Part shown: in pieces, positions 18,979 through 27,205 of the stretch | How positions within the stretch are numbered: position 1 is the first letter of the stretch | How the letters are laid out: every line of letters begins with the position of its first letter | Assembly (NCBI GenBank): GCA_016190665.1 | Contig: JACPQD010000097.1 | Coordinates: forward strand, 1 to 44,909 | DNA length: 44,909 nucleotides | Origin: Chloroflexota bacterium | GTDB lineage: Bacteria > Chloroflexota > Dehalococcoidia > JACPQD01 | Reading direction: 5' to 3' | Notes under the pieces: generated by a model | Told to the model about the DNA's origin: nothing | Database searches by the model: none | The model's input: only the letters and a program-made list of their open reading frames with translations | Translations under genes and position numbers: made by a program

Positions 18979-20211
18979 TCAGCCCTTTTCCACCAACATG
19001 CTTCTCAATTCCAGCAACGCTTTCACCACCGCCCGGCGCTTCACCATCAGGCGGTCGCCGGGGAAGATGACCTTGAAGGACCTTGTCTGCTGGCCATCGT
19101 CGAGGGCCACGAAGGCGCTGCCGGGCGGATGCCCTTCCAGCTCCGAGGGGCCGGCCACGCCGGTGGTGCTGATGCCGATGTGGGCCTTAAGACGGGTGCG
19201 CACCGTGCTCGCCATGGCCTCGGCCACCTCGGCGCTCACCACGCCGTGGCGCGCGATGAGCTGCGGGTCGATGCCCGCCTCGATCTTGGTCTCGGCGGTA
19301 TAAGAAACCCACCCGCCGCGGAAGTAGTCGGAGCTGCCCGGCACGTCCGTGATCGCGCTAGCCAGCAGCCCGCCGGTGAAGGACTCCATGACGGCCACCC
19401 AGAGGCCGCGCTCCTTCAGCATCTTCCCCACCATCGCCTCCGGCGTGTCATCGTCAACGCCCCAGACCAGGTCGCCCAGAATGGAGCGCAGCCTGGCCTC
19501 GGCGGGGGCGATAAGCGTCTCCGCCTGGAGGCGGCTGCGCGCCTTGGCGGCCAGACGCAGGTGGACGCCATCCGGCTTGGCGTAAATGCCCAGCGTTGGG
19601 TTAGCGGAGGCGAAAAGGGGGCTCACCATCTCGTCTACCAGCGCCTCGCCCGCGCCGAAGGTCTTCAGGGTGCGGGTAACGAGGACCATGCCCCCGCTCC
19701 TGCCTTCCACTCGCGGAACAATTTGCCGTTCCCACATGGGCCTGAGCTCTCCGGGGGGGCCGGGCAGCGCGACGATTATCCTGCCGTCCCTCTCCACCCA
19801 CCAGCCCGGGGCGGTGCCGCGCGGATTCGGTATGGCGCAACCGGAAGGGATGACCATGGCCTGTTTAAGGTTGCGAGCTGGCATGGGCATCTGCCGCTTG
19901 CGGAATCGCTCCTCCAGCACCTTCACCTGGGCCTCGTCCACGGCCATCTCCTCGCCAAGGAAGCCGGCGATGGCCTCCCGCGTCAGGTCGTCCTCTGTCG
20001 GGCCCAGACCGCCGGAGGTGATAATCATCTCGGAGCGTCCCCAGGCCCTCTCGATAGCCTCTTTCATGCGAGGCAGGTTGTCCCCGACGACGGTGATCCA
20101 GTAGAGGTCGATGCCGAGGGCAGGCAGGCTCGCCGCCAGGTAGGAGGCGTTGGTGTTCACTATCTCGCCCAGCAGGAGCTCAGTGCCTATGGAGATGATC
20201 TCAGCTTTCAT
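18979..20211 (-). CDS. cinA: CinA: ADP-ribose pyrophosphatase / NMN amidohydrolase
   Basis: Two-domain pyridine-nucleotide cycle enzyme. The N-terminal domain (COG1058; EIISIGTELLLGEIVNTN, IITSGGLGPTEDDLTREA) is known in homologues to hydrolyse ADP-ribose. The C-terminal domain (COG1546; VMESFTGGLLASAITDVPGS, GWVSYTAETK, GISTTGVAGPS) deamidates NMN to NaMN for NAD salvage. 410 residues, complete. ATG 20211 has GGAG upstream. It converges on the TIR gene, leaving 88 bases between stops. Confidence 0.93.
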   Translation of the reverse strand: MKAEIISIGTELLLGEIVNTNASYLAASLPALGIDLYWITVVGDNLPRMKEAIERAWGRSEMIITSGGLGPTEDDLTREAIAGFLGEEMAVDEAQVKVLEERFRKRQMPMPARNLKQAMVIPSGCAIPNPRGTAPGWWVERDGRIIVALPGPPGELRPMWERQIVPRVEGRSGGMVLVTRTLKTFGAGEALVDEMVSPLFASANPTLGIYAKPDGVHLRLAAKARSRLQAETLIAPAEARLRSILGDLVWGVDDDTPEAMVGKMLKERGLWVAVMESFTGGLLASAITDVPGSSDYFRGGWVSYTAETKIEAGIDPQLIARHGVVSAEVAEAMASTVRTRLKAHIGISTTGVAGPSELEGHPPGSAFVALDDGQQTRSFKVIFPGDRLMVKRRAVVKALLELRSMLVEKG

Positions 20212-20262
20212 GGTAATGTCTCCGATTCAGAATGGGCGTCCTTCTCCAGGGACCGGATTTCA

Positions 20263-20342
20263 AACATGGATAGACAGGATATTCAAGATTTTCTATCCCG
20301 CTTTCTATCCACCAAATCCTGTCCATCCTGTCCATCCATGTT
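20263..20342. repeat. Palindromic repeat element at the 3' end of the thiamin operon
   Basis: The arms aacatggatagacaggat (20263-20280) and atcctgtccatccatgtt (20325-20342) are inverted copies matching at 17 of 18 positions, with a partial third atcctgtcc unit at 20316. The last ~20 codons and stop of the DUF6775-like gene lie inside it, so its C-terminus is repeat-encoded. It could stop or stabilise the transcript. Confidence 0.7.
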
Positions 20343-21164
20343 AATCATGTTGATGGATTCTGTGTGTCTCGGGCAGAACTCGTACTTCCCGTCGAGCTGT
20401 GCGTGAAGGACTTCCTCCTGCCAGTGGGCGTTGAAGAGGCGGCAGTCCCTGTCGGGGCAAAATGCTTCCCCGGTAAAATGGTAAAAGATAGCCTGCATGA
20501 CGTAGCCCTTCATCACCTCGGTGAGCCGCTTGTCGTCATATTCAATGAAGCGCCCTTTCAGCTCGGTCTGCAGGGCCACCGCAGCGGCGTCGTAGAGGCC
20601 CAGGGAAGAGAACTGCTGCCGGAGAAAGTAGTACTCGCGTGGTTTGGCCGGCGCCTCCACGACCCCGGTGGTCGAGATCAGGGAGAGGTAGCCACAGACG
20701 TTCACGCGCGCGTGATAGCGCCGGTCATCGCCGTCCCAGGTCCCGAAAAGCTGGTTGGTGAAGGCGATGTGGATATGACGCAGGCCGGCTTCCTCCCTCG
20801 GCAGGAGTCCCTGGAGGACCTCCCGCAACTCTTCGCCGTCGTAGAGGATGCCGAAAACCCTGGAAACGGCGCCGGTGAGCCGGCGCCGTTCGTAGTCTAT
20901 CTCACCAGGCAGAGGCGTGAACTCCGCTTTCGGCAGATCGGGGTTGCGCACCCGCGCCCGGGCGAACCGCTCGGTCAGGCGGGTCAGCGCCAGCCCTCTG
21001 GCTTCGTCGGGCAGGCGGCAGAGATGAAAAGCGATGAAGCTTTCCCGGACCTCCACATCGCAGCCCGACAGGGTATGGGCTACGTAGCGGGAAAGCTCCA
21101 TTATGTCGAGGGCAGGCGCGGCGGGCACGGAGTACAGGTGAATCTGGACCCGCTCGCCAGCCAA
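20283..21164 (-). CDS. DUF6775-like putative metallopeptidase, third gene of the thiamin operon
   Basis: The sequence resembles the DUF6775 putative metallopeptidases as I recall them. From the chosen start it has 293 residues: VQIHLYSVPAAPALDIMELSRYVAH at the N-terminus, HIHIAFTNQLFGTWDGDDRRYHARVNVCGY in the middle, and EAFCPDRDCRLFNAHWQEEVLHAQL with paired Cys/His near the end. A longer open frame to 21353 overlaps thi4 and reads as junk there, so I start at TTG 21164 (GGGAG ten bases upstream), 22 bases after the thi4 stop. The last ~20 residues (MDGQDGQDLVDRKRDRKS) come from the repeat element. A role in thiamin or metal/sulfur supply is suggested only by position. Confidence 0.6.
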   Translation of the reverse strand: MAGERVQIHLYSVPAAPALDIMELSRYVAHTLSGCDVEVRESFIAFHLCRLPDEARGLALTRLTERFARARVRNPDLPKAEFTPLPGEIDYERRRLTGAVSRVFGILYDGEELREVLQGLLPREEAGLRHIHIAFTNQLFGTWDGDDRRYHARVNVCGYLSLISTTGVVEAPAKPREYYFLRQQFSSLGLYDAAAVALQTELKGRFIEYDDKRLTEVMKGYVMQAIFYHFTGEAFCPDRDCRLFNAHWQEEVLHAQLDGKYEFCPRHTESINMINMDGQDGQDLVDRKRDRKS

Positions 21165-21186
21165 AGTCGGCTCGCTCCCTGTGGCG

Positions 21187-21981
21187 CTAGACTCGCACCG
21201 GCTGCCGGAGAAGCCCCCCGGCCACCTCGGCGGCGCGCGCCCCGGAAAGCAGCATCCCGCCGAAGGTGGGGCCCATGCGCGGCAACCCGTAGAGAGTGGA
21301 CACGGCCATGCCGCAGACCACCAGGCCCGGATGCGCCTCGCCGGTGTGCTCAACCACCAGGTCCTCTGACTTCTCCACCCACATGGCGCCGAAGCCCACG
21401 GTGTGGATCAGTCCGCGCGACTCCAGCTTCTTCACCACCACAGCATCGTGGCCGGTGGCATCGATGACCAGCCTGGATTCGATGGCGACGGGATCGACGC
21501 AGGTTATCTCGCGCGGCATGGCGGAAATGGGGGTCCAGTTGATGACCGCGCCTGCCACCCGGTTGCCCTCGCGCAGGACGACATCATCGAACATGGTCAA
21601 GTTGCAGAACTTGACGCCGGCGTCGCAGGCGGCGGCTATGAGCTTGGAGCAGGCATGCGGCCCATCGGCAACGTACAGCCCCGGGACCGCCTCCTCGTAA
21701 GGCACGCCGAGCTCGGCGAGATGTTTCTCGGCCGGGGCGCGAAGGGTGACCTTGTTCATCAGGTAGCCGCCGATCCAGAAGCCGCCGCCCAGGTAGTTGT
21801 TTCGCTCGCAAATCAGCACCTTGAAGCCGTTCCTGGCCAACTCCCTGCCAGCGGTGAGGCCGCTGGGGCCCGCGCCGATAATGATCACGTCACTCTCGGC
21901 GTACTCCTCGAACTGGCGCAAAAACCCGGATACGATGGCCTTGGTGACATCCTTTTCCGCGACTGGAGAGAATATTGGCAT
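21187..21981 (-). CDS. thi4: Thi4-type ADP-thiazole synthase with retained active-site Cys
   Basis: Makes the thiazole half of thiamin from NAD and glycine. The 264-residue product has an FAD/NAD-type Rossmann motif [57 protein letters not shown] and [18 protein letters not shown]. Cys161 (codon TGC, 21501-21499) aligns with Cys205 of yeast THI4 (QCCMDP), the sulfur donor that makes the yeast enzyme single-turnover; methanogen enzymes have His there and use external sulfide. Start ATG 21981 follows GGAGGAAAG, 24 bases after the thiC stop. Co-transcribed with thiC under the TPP riboswitch. Confidence 0.92.
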   Translation of the reverse strand: MPIFSPVAEKDVTKAIVSGFLRQFEEYAESDVIIIGAGPSGLTAGRELARNGFKVLICERNNYLGGGFWIGGYLMNKVTLRAPAEKHLAELGVPYEEAVPGLYVADGPHACSKLIAAACDAGVKFCNLTMFDDVVLREGNRVAGAVINWTPISAMPREITCVDPVAIESRLVIDATGHDAVVVKKLESRGLIHTVGFGAMWVEKSEDLVVEHTGEAHPGLVVCGMAVSTLYGLPRMGPTFGGMLLSGARAAEVAGGLLRQPVRV

Positions 21982-22005
21982 CCTAAACTTTCCTCCGCTT
22001 AGTTT

Positions 22006-23304
22006 CTAGCATCTGACTACTTTGGTCCCCAGGTGCTTGCTCACCAGTTCCATAGCGCAGAACTCCCCACACATGCTGCACGCCTGGCCCGATGAGACGC
22101 GCTGGCGCCGCACGCCGCGCGCCCGCTCAGGGGCCAGCGACAGCCGCGCCTGCTCCTCCCAATCGAGGTTCTTGCGCGCCGTGGACATCTTCAGGTCCCA
22201 TTCGCGCGCCCCCTTTACGCCCTTGACGATGTCTGCGGCGTGGGCGGCGATGCGGCTGGCGATGACGCCCTCCCTCACGTCTTCCACCCCAGGGAGCGAA
22301 AGATGCTCCGAAGGGGTGACGTAGCATAGGAAGTCAGCGCCCGCCGAGGCGGCGATGGCCCCGCCAATGGCCCCGGTGATATGGTCGTAGCCCGCGGCGA
22401 CGTCCGTCACCAAAGGGCCAAGGACATAGAAGGGCGCCCCTTTGCAGAGCCGCTTCTGGAGCTGGACGTTGGCCGGGATCTCGTCCAGAGGCAGGTGGCC
22501 CGGCCCCTCCACCATGACCTGCACGCCGGCGGCCCAGGCCCTCTCGACCAGCTCGCCCAGCGTGACCAGTTCCTCGATCTGGGCCCGATCCGTGGCGTCA
22601 GCCACGCCGCCCGGCCGCATACCATCTCCCAGGCTCAGCGTCACGTCATAGCGATGGGCTGTTTCCAACAGGCGGTCGTACTGCTCAAAAAGGGGGTTCT
22701 CCTTGTCGTGGTGGAGCATCCAGGCGATGAGGAAGGCGCCGCCCCGCGAGACCACATCCACGACTCGCCCCTGCCTCTTCAACCTGGCCACCGCGGCCCG
22801 GGTCACGCCGCAGTGCACCGTGACGAAATCGACGCCGTCCCTGGCCTGCTCCTCGATGGCGTCAAAGATATCGTCGGCGGCCATGGCGACGATGGCGCCC
22901 CGCCGGTCGATGGCCTCTATGGCTGCCTGGTAGATGGGTACCGTGCCCACGGGAAGCGTGGTCGCCTCGATGATAGCGCGCCGAATCGCACCGATGTCGC
23001 CGCCCGTGCTCAGGTCCATCACGGTATCGGCGCGGCTCTCCTCGGCCACGCGCAGCTTCTCCAGCTCGGTCTCCAGGCTGCGGCAGTCGGAAGACGTGCC
23101 GATGTTAGCGTTCACCTTGGTGCGCAGCCCCTTGCCGATGGCACAAAAGGTCACCGACCCCAGGCGCACGCTGTTCGCGGGGATGATTATCGAGCCGCTG
23201 GCGATTCCCTGGCGTATCGCTTCGGCGTCGAGCCCCTCCGACTCGGCGACCCGCTGCATGGCAGGCGAGATAATTCCGGAGCGGGCTATCTCCAACTGAG
23301 TCAT
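22006..23304 (-). CDS. thiC: Phosphomethylpyrimidine synthase ThiC
   Basis: Radical-SAM enzyme that turns aminoimidazole ribotide into HMP-phosphate, the pyrimidine half of thiamin. The 432-residue product is the short form lacking the extra N-terminal domain. It has [63 protein letters not shown] and [14 protein letters not shown]. The cluster motif reads CSMCGEFC, i.e. CX2CX3C, one residue shorter than CX2CX4C of E. coli-type ThiC. Start ATG 23304 has GGAG seven bases upstream; the longer frame to 23397 would read through the riboswitch and is rejected. The short form recalls 5-hydroxybenzimidazole synthase (BzaF), but the TPP riboswitch and thi4 favour ThiC. Confidence 0.93.
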   Translation of the reverse strand: MTQLEIARSGIISPAMQRVAESEGLDAEAIRQGIASGSIIIPANSVRLGSVTFCAIGKGLRTKVNANIGTSSDCRSLETELEKLRVAEESRADTVMDLSTGGDIGAIRRAIIEATTLPVGTVPIYQAAIEAIDRRGAIVAMAADDIFDAIEEQARDGVDFVTVHCGVTRAAVARLKRQGRVVDVVSRGGAFLIAWMLHHDKENPLFEQYDRLLETAHRYDVTLSLGDGMRPGGVADATDRAQIEELVTLGELVERAWAAGVQVMVEGPGHLPLDEIPANVQLQKRLCKGAPFYVLGPLVTDVAAGYDHITGAIGGAIAASAGADFLCYVTPSEHLSLPGVEDVREGVIASRIAAHAADIVKGVKGAREWDLKMSTARKNLDWEEQARLSLAPERARGVRRQRVSSGQACSMCGEFCAMELVSKHLGTKVVRC

Positions 23305-23360
23305 AGGCGTCTCCAAAAGAAAAACCAAGAGCCTCGGCGCCTGACTCTTGGTCGAAATCC

Positions 23361-23445
23361 GCTTCCCTACGCTGGCATTACCGAGATCAGGTTCCAAGGG
23401 TTTCCCCGATATGATCGGGGTTTCTCAGCCTTCCGGCTCCCCTAG
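23361..23445 (-). promoter_or_regulatory. TPP riboswitch (THI element) upstream of thiC
   Basis: Minus-strand reading shows the conserved blocks in order: ctaggggagcc, ggctgaga, a variable hairpin (accccgatcatatcggggaa), acccttggaacctgatc, and ggtaatgccagcgtaggg. These match the THI-box consensus. It ends 56 bases before the thiC ATG, so it can act on transcription or translation of thiC-thi4-DUF6775. Confidence 0.95.
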
Positions 23446-23472
23446 CGGTCTACTATTCCGTTCGTAGTTTTC

Positions 23473-23501
23473 ATGCTAGCATAGGGTGAGAAGAAAAGCA
23501 A
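23473..23501 (-). promoter_or_regulatory. Promoter for the thiamin operon
   Basis: Minus strand: TTGCTT (23501-23496), 17-base spacer, TAGCAT (23478-23473). Start would fall about 20 bases before the riboswitch core, a common layout. Moderate consensus match. Confidence 0.5.
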
Positions 23502-23669
23502 GGCCGACCGTTTCTGCGGTTTCTGCCCCAGCTGTTTGACAGGGCCCGGCAACACGTCTATCATACCTTCCGGTTTTCAATATTGGGGGCAATATTGGGA
23601 CGGCACAGGTTCCCCGTTTGCCATTCTCCGTGACAAGTCCCGAGAACAACATAGTCCACCCGGGGGGGT

Positions 23670-23704
23670 TGTAACTTGTATCTTGTAGCTTGGTTATTGT
23701 AGCT
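23670..23704 (+). repeat. Heptamer array TGTANCT
   Basis: Five units in exact 7-bp register: tgtaact, tgtatct, tgtagct, tggttat, tgtagct. It starts right after a run of G and is followed by a degraded continuation (atcttgg). Same period as the GCTGANN elements but a different sequence. Confidence 0.7.
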
Positions 23705-23762
23705 ATCTTGGTTATTCTCGCTACTGGGACGCTCCTGTGGGCCTGAGGTGGAGCGTTAACCT

Positions 23763-23818
23763 GCTCCCCGCTCCTCGCTTCCCGCTTCTGCCGGTTCTAT
23801 TCCTGCTTCCTGCTCCCG
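23763..23818 (+). repeat. Heptamer array GCTYCYN
   Basis: Eight units in 7-bp register: gctcccc, gctcctc, gcttccc, gcttctg, ccggttc, tattcct, gcttcct, gctcccg. Units 5 and 6 are degenerate. It lies directly upstream of the transporter relic and has no inverted partner nearby. Confidence 0.75.
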
Positions 23819-23904
23819 TCTTTTGCCCCATGAGACCGCTTCAGACTTCGCCGGGACTCTGGAGCCTGATTGCAGACCATTTCGTCCTAAATGACGCGGG
23901 TATT

Positions 23905-24063
23905 GGCGGACTGCCGGTCCTGATACTGACCCGGCTGGTCGCTCAAGCGGGCTGGCGCACGGTGGCCGTCGTGACCGGCGTCCTCATCCTGGTCTTGGGC
24001 ATCCCCCTGTCTCCGCTGGTCCGGCACCGCCCGGAGGACTACGGCTACCTGCCCGACTGGCGA
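23905..24063 (+). pseudogene. Relic of an MFS transporter
   Basis: An ~53-codon fragment reads GGLPVLILTRLVAQAGWRTV, then VLILVLGIPLSPLVRHRPEDYGYLPD. GWR followed by a membrane helix and RHRPEDYGYLPDG is the signature around the sixth helix of many MFS_1 transporters. Nothing recognisable precedes or follows it. It happens to be in frame with cooS, creating an 815-codon open frame, but the cooS promoter and start lie after it. Probably left by a deletion or insertion event. Confidence 0.65.
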
Positions 24064-24139
24064 CGCGGTCGCGCCGCAAAGGCGGGACGGTCCCCAGACC
24101 CCTGGCTCCCGATCCTTGGCCCCCAACCCCCTTTTTTGC

Positions 24140-24169
24140 TTGACGCAAGCTTCTGGAATCAGGTACAAT
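24140..24169 (+). promoter_or_regulatory. Promoter for the CODH unit
   Basis: TTGACG (24140-24145), 18 bases, TACAAT (24164-24169), giving a start near 24176 and a leader of ~47 bases to cooS at 24223. It sits between the MFS relic and cooS, which argues against the long fused frame. Confidence 0.65.
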
Positions 24170-24222
24170 ATCGAAGGATTGTGCGCGGATTAGAACCCAA
24201 GAAAGGCAGGCAGGAACAGGAG

Positions 24223-26184
24223 ATGGCATCGAGCAGAAGCGTTGATGCGGCAGTTCAGGAGATGTTGGAGGTCGCCCGTTCAAAGGGGATATCGACTGCC
24301 TTCACCCGTGCAGAAGAGATCAAACCATGCCCCATTGGTGAAAGCGGCAACTGCTGCCGAATCTGTTACATGGGTCCTTGCCGCCTAGTGGGCAAGACCA
24401 CCGTCGGTGTGTGCGGAGCGACTCTGGAGACGGTGGAGGCGCGAAACCTGGCCCGCGCCGTGGCCGCCGGTGGCGCGGCCCACTCGGACCACGGTCGGGG
24501 CATGGCTATGACCCTGTTGGCCGCAGCCACAGGCGCCGCGCCGGACTACAGGATTAAGGACGTCCAGAAGCTCAAGAAGGTGGCGGGACTCTTCGGCATC
24601 AAGACCGAAGGCCGAGAAGTCAAAGATATCGCGGCGGATGTCGCTAATGCGGCGCTCAGCAATTACAATTCCTCTAAGGAAGAACTGGACTACGTTAAGC
24701 GGGCCCCCAAGCCGCGCCAGGAGATATGGCGCCGGCTGGGCATCACTCCCCGCAGCATTGACCGCGATATTGTTGAGGTCTTGCACCGGACTACCTCCGG
24801 CGTCGACCAGGACCCGGACCACATCCTGAAAGCGGCCTTGCGGGCGGCTCTGGCCGATGGCTGGGGCGGCTCGATGATGAGCACGGATATCAGTGATATC
24901 CTTTTCGGCACGCCCGCACCAATAGCGGCCAGCTCGAACTTTGGCAACCTTAAAGAGGACGAGGTGAATATCGTCGTCCATGGGCACGAGCCCACTCTGT
25001 CCGAGATGGTGGTTGCCGCCATACATGACCCGGAGCTCGTGGCCTATGCCAGGTCTAAGGGGGCTAAGGGCGTCAACCTGCTGGGCATCTGCTGCACGGC
25101 CAACGAAGTGCTGGTGCGCCAGGGCGTTCCCGTTGTGGGTAACTTCCTCTCCCAGGAGTTGGCGATCACCACTGGCGCCGTCGATGCCATGGTGGTGGAT
25201 ATCCAATGCGTCATGCAGGGCCTCGTTGATGTGGCCGAGCAGTTCCATACCAAGATCATCACCACCTCTCCCAAAGCCAAGATAACCGGCGCCACTCATG
25301 TCGAGTTCGATGAGCATCGCGGGCTGGAGATAGCGAAGCAGATCGTGCGCATGGCGATAGACAACTTCCCCAATCGGTGCGAAGTGCACATCCCCGACGT
25401 AACGGACAATCTGGTGGCCGGTTTCTCCCACGAATACATCGCCTATATGCAGGGCGGCGTATACCGGCAGTCCTTCCGCCCTTTGAACGATGCGATCATC
25501 GCTGGCCGTATTCGGGGTGGGGCTGGCGTGGTGGGCTGCAATAGCGCCCGGACGGCTCAGGACGAGTCCCATCTGAATATCGTGAGAGAGCTGATCAAGA
25601 ACGATGTCATAGTCTTGACCACCGGCTGCAACGCCATCGCCTGCGCCAAAGGCGGGCTTCTGACCCCGGAGGTCATGGAGTATGCCGGGCCGGGGCTCAA
25701 GGAAGTCTGCCAGGCCATCGGCATCCCGCCGGTGCTCCACATGGGGTCCTGCATCGACAACTCTCGAATTCTCACGGTGTTGACCCAGATGGCTACTGAA
25801 GGCGGGCTGGGTGAGGACATCAGTGACCTGCCGGTGGCCGGCATCGCTCCGGAGTGGATGTCGGAGAAGGCCCTGTGCATCGGGCTCTACGCCGTGGCCT
25901 CGGGCATCTACACCATCTTCGGTGTGAAATCGCCCATCTCGGGCAGCCCGGAGGTCACCGAGCTGGTGAGCAAGGGCTGGGAGAGCGAGCTGGGAGGCAA
26001 GCTGGAGTTCGAGCCCGACTGGCGAAAGATCGTAGAGAAGACCCTGGCCCACATCGATGCCAAGCGCAAGGCCCTGAAGCTGGAGGAGTACAATCCCACG
26101 AAGTTTGCCCCGACGGGGGCTTACCTGCCTGGCGATGTCTTCACCCCCGAGGTGTATGCCACGGGCAGGTACTCGCGGGTGTAG
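24223..26184 (+). CDS. cooS: Anaerobic Ni-Fe carbon monoxide dehydrogenase CooS
   Basis: Catalyses CO + H2O to CO2 + 2H+ + 2e-, reversible. The 653-residue product has N-terminal cluster cysteines (CPIGESGNCCRICYMGPC and GVCG), and the C-cluster ligands are all present: His in VVHGHEPTLSEM, Cys in LGICCTANEV, VDIQCVMQGL, VVGCNSARTA, LTTGCNAIACAKGG and HMGSCIDNSRI. ATG 24223 is preceded by CAGGAACAGGAG; the upstream frame is not part of the protein. No acetyl-CoA synthase gene (acsB) or cooC/cooF of the usual type is seen in the window. Two iron-sulfur proteins follow, likely electron carriers. Direction of use (CO oxidation or CO2 reduction) is not decided by sequence. Confidence 0.96.
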   Translation: MASSRSVDAAVQEMLEVARSKGISTAFTRAEEIKPCPIGESGNCCRICYMGPCRLVGKTTVGVCGATLETVEARNLARAVAAGGAAHSDHGRGMAMTLLAAATGAAPDYRIKDVQKLKKVAGLFGIKTEGREVKDIAADVANAALSNYNSSKEELDYVKRAPKPRQEIWRRLGITPRSIDRDIVEVLHRTTSGVDQDPDHILKAALRAALADGWGGSMMSTDISDILFGTPAPIAASSNFGNLKEDEVNIVVHGHEPTLSEMVVAAIHDPELVAYARSKGAKGVNLLGICCTANEVLVRQGVPVVGNFLSQELAITTGAVDAMVVDIQCVMQGLVDVAEQFHTKIITTSPKAKITGATHVEFDEHRGLEIAKQIVRMAIDNFPNRCEVHIPDVTDNLVAGFSHEYIAYMQGGVYRQSFRPLNDAIIAGRIRGGAGVVGCNSARTAQDESHLNIVRELIKNDVIVLTTGCNAIACAKGGLLTPEVMEYAGPGLKEVCQAIGIPPVLHMGSCIDNSRILTVLTQMATEGGLGEDISDLPVAGIAPEWMSEKALCIGLYAVASGIYTIFGVKSPISGSPEVTELVSKGWESELGGKLEFEPDWRKIVEKTLAHIDAKRKALKLEEYNPTKFAPTGAYLPGDVFTPEVYATGRYSRV

Positions 26185-26211
26185 TCCGGCGCTACGCTCT
26201 TCCTGAACGCA

Positions 26212-26242
26212 AAGTGGCGGGAGAAGGCCTTTCCCGCCACTT
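26212..26242 (+). promoter_or_regulatory. Strong hairpin between cooS and the ferredoxin gene
   Basis: AAGTGGCGGGA (26212-26222) pairs with TCCCGCCACTT (26232-26242), and the inner bases extend the stem. No T-run follows (caattctc), so it looks more like an RNA stabiliser or partial attenuator that sets cooS and ferredoxin levels apart than a full terminator. Confidence 0.6.
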
Positions 26243-26300
26243 CAATTCTCAAAGCGCCGCCTGGACTGCGGCTCCCCCGTGAGCGAAAGGAGTCAACGCC

Positions 26301-27191
26301 GTGTGCGACATATGTACCAAGCATAGTAATCGCGACAAGATCTGGTACTTGAACTACGAGAACTATCTTTTCGACAAGATCTTTCCAACCCCGGAGGAAC
26401 AGGAGAAGGCCAAGCAGGCCATGATCTCCACTTTCTCTGACACGGAATGGCGCTACTCAGAGCCCGAGTTTGTGCGAAGTCCGGAGTTCCTCCAGGACCG
26501 GGCGAACAAGGGCTTCGGGTCGCAAATCATTACGCGCGAAGAGTGCATGGACATCCTCCGGGTGGCCGAAGAGGCGACCAAGCGCGAGGACAGCATGATA
26601 GTGGTTGGCCACTGCCCCTGCCGGCTGGTTATCGATGGGGTGAGGGACTACTGCTGTATCGGCTTCGGCATGCCGGTCACTATGTCCATGGAGATAGCCT
26701 ACGGCCGGTTGCCCAGAGAGGGCTTGACGGAGTTCGGCGGCGCCGAGTGGCGCGAACTCAGAAACGACCTGCGCAAGGGCGCCAAGGTCCCGCTGACGCT
26801 GACCGAAGCCGAGGAGCTGATGAAGGAGTGGGAGAAGAAGGGCCTCTGGCACCTGGTGATGAGCCGGGGCCGCATGCCTCTGGTCGAGGCCATCTGCAAC
26901 TGCGAGCGGCGCTATTGCACCTACTACCGCCACCGCGACCACTACGGCATCAAAGAGTACTGTCTCAAAGGGCACTACGTGGCCCGGATCGACCCCCTGG
27001 CCTGCACTAACTGCGGCGCCTGCGTCGAGCAGTGCCAGTTCGGCGCCATCCACAGTTCGCAGATCGCTGGCAAGACAAACATCGATATTTTGAAGTGCTT
27101 CGGCTGCGGGCTTTGCCGCAACGCCTGCGCCTACGACGCGATAAGCCTGGTGCCCCGGGTGGAGATCCCCGCGACGCGGAATCTGTGGTAA
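26301..27191 (+). CDS. Iron-sulfur protein with C-terminal dicluster ferredoxin domain
   Basis: The C-terminal part has two classic 4Fe-4S motifs, CTNCGACVEQCQFGAI and CFGCGLCRNACAYDAI. Earlier residues hold more Cys: MCDICTKH at the start, GHCPCRL, DYCCIGFG, and CNCERRYC, so further clusters or metal sites are possible in the ~200-residue N-terminal domain, which I do not recognise. 296 residues. GTG 26301 is the start, with AAAGGAG eight bases upstream. Position 116 bases after cooS suggests it carries electrons to or from CODH, perhaps to a membrane or hydrogenase partner outside the window. Confidence 0.8.
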   Translation: MCDICTKHSNRDKIWYLNYENYLFDKIFPTPEEQEKAKQAMISTFSDTEWRYSEPEFVRSPEFLQDRANKGFGSQIITREECMDILRVAEEATKREDSMIVVGHCPCRLVIDGVRDYCCIGFGMPVTMSMEIAYGRLPREGLTEFGGAEWRELRNDLRKGAKVPLTLTEAEELMKEWEKKGLWHLVMSRGRMPLVEAICNCERRYCTYYRHRDHYGIKEYCLKGHYVARIDPLACTNCGACVEQCQFGAIHSSQIAGKTNIDILKCFGCGLCRNACAYDAISLVPRVEIPATRNLW

Positions 27192-27205
27192 GGCAGGAGG
27201 CCGAG

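Noticed and set aside
20283..21353. 356-residue form of the DUF6775-like protein
   Set aside because: The first ~63 residues lie in the wrong frame of thi4 and look like shadow sequence; TTG 21164 with GGGAG fits better.
22006..23397. ThiC with 31 extra N-terminal residues
   Set aside because: The extension is translated from the TPP riboswitch; ATG 23304 has a proper ribosome binding site.
24385..26052. 555-residue frame antisense to cooS
   Set aside because: Shadow of a GC-rich coding gene; no family sequence or ribosome binding site. The same applies to the long antisense frames over cinA (18934-20406), thiC (22381-23445), dnaE (34589-35893) and atpB/atpE (12835-13938).
23737..26184. Single 815-residue protein fusing a membrane segment to CODH
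   Set aside because: The CooS family start, its Shine-Dalgarno sequence and a promoter lie at 24140-24223; the upstream part is repeat sequence and an MFS relic.
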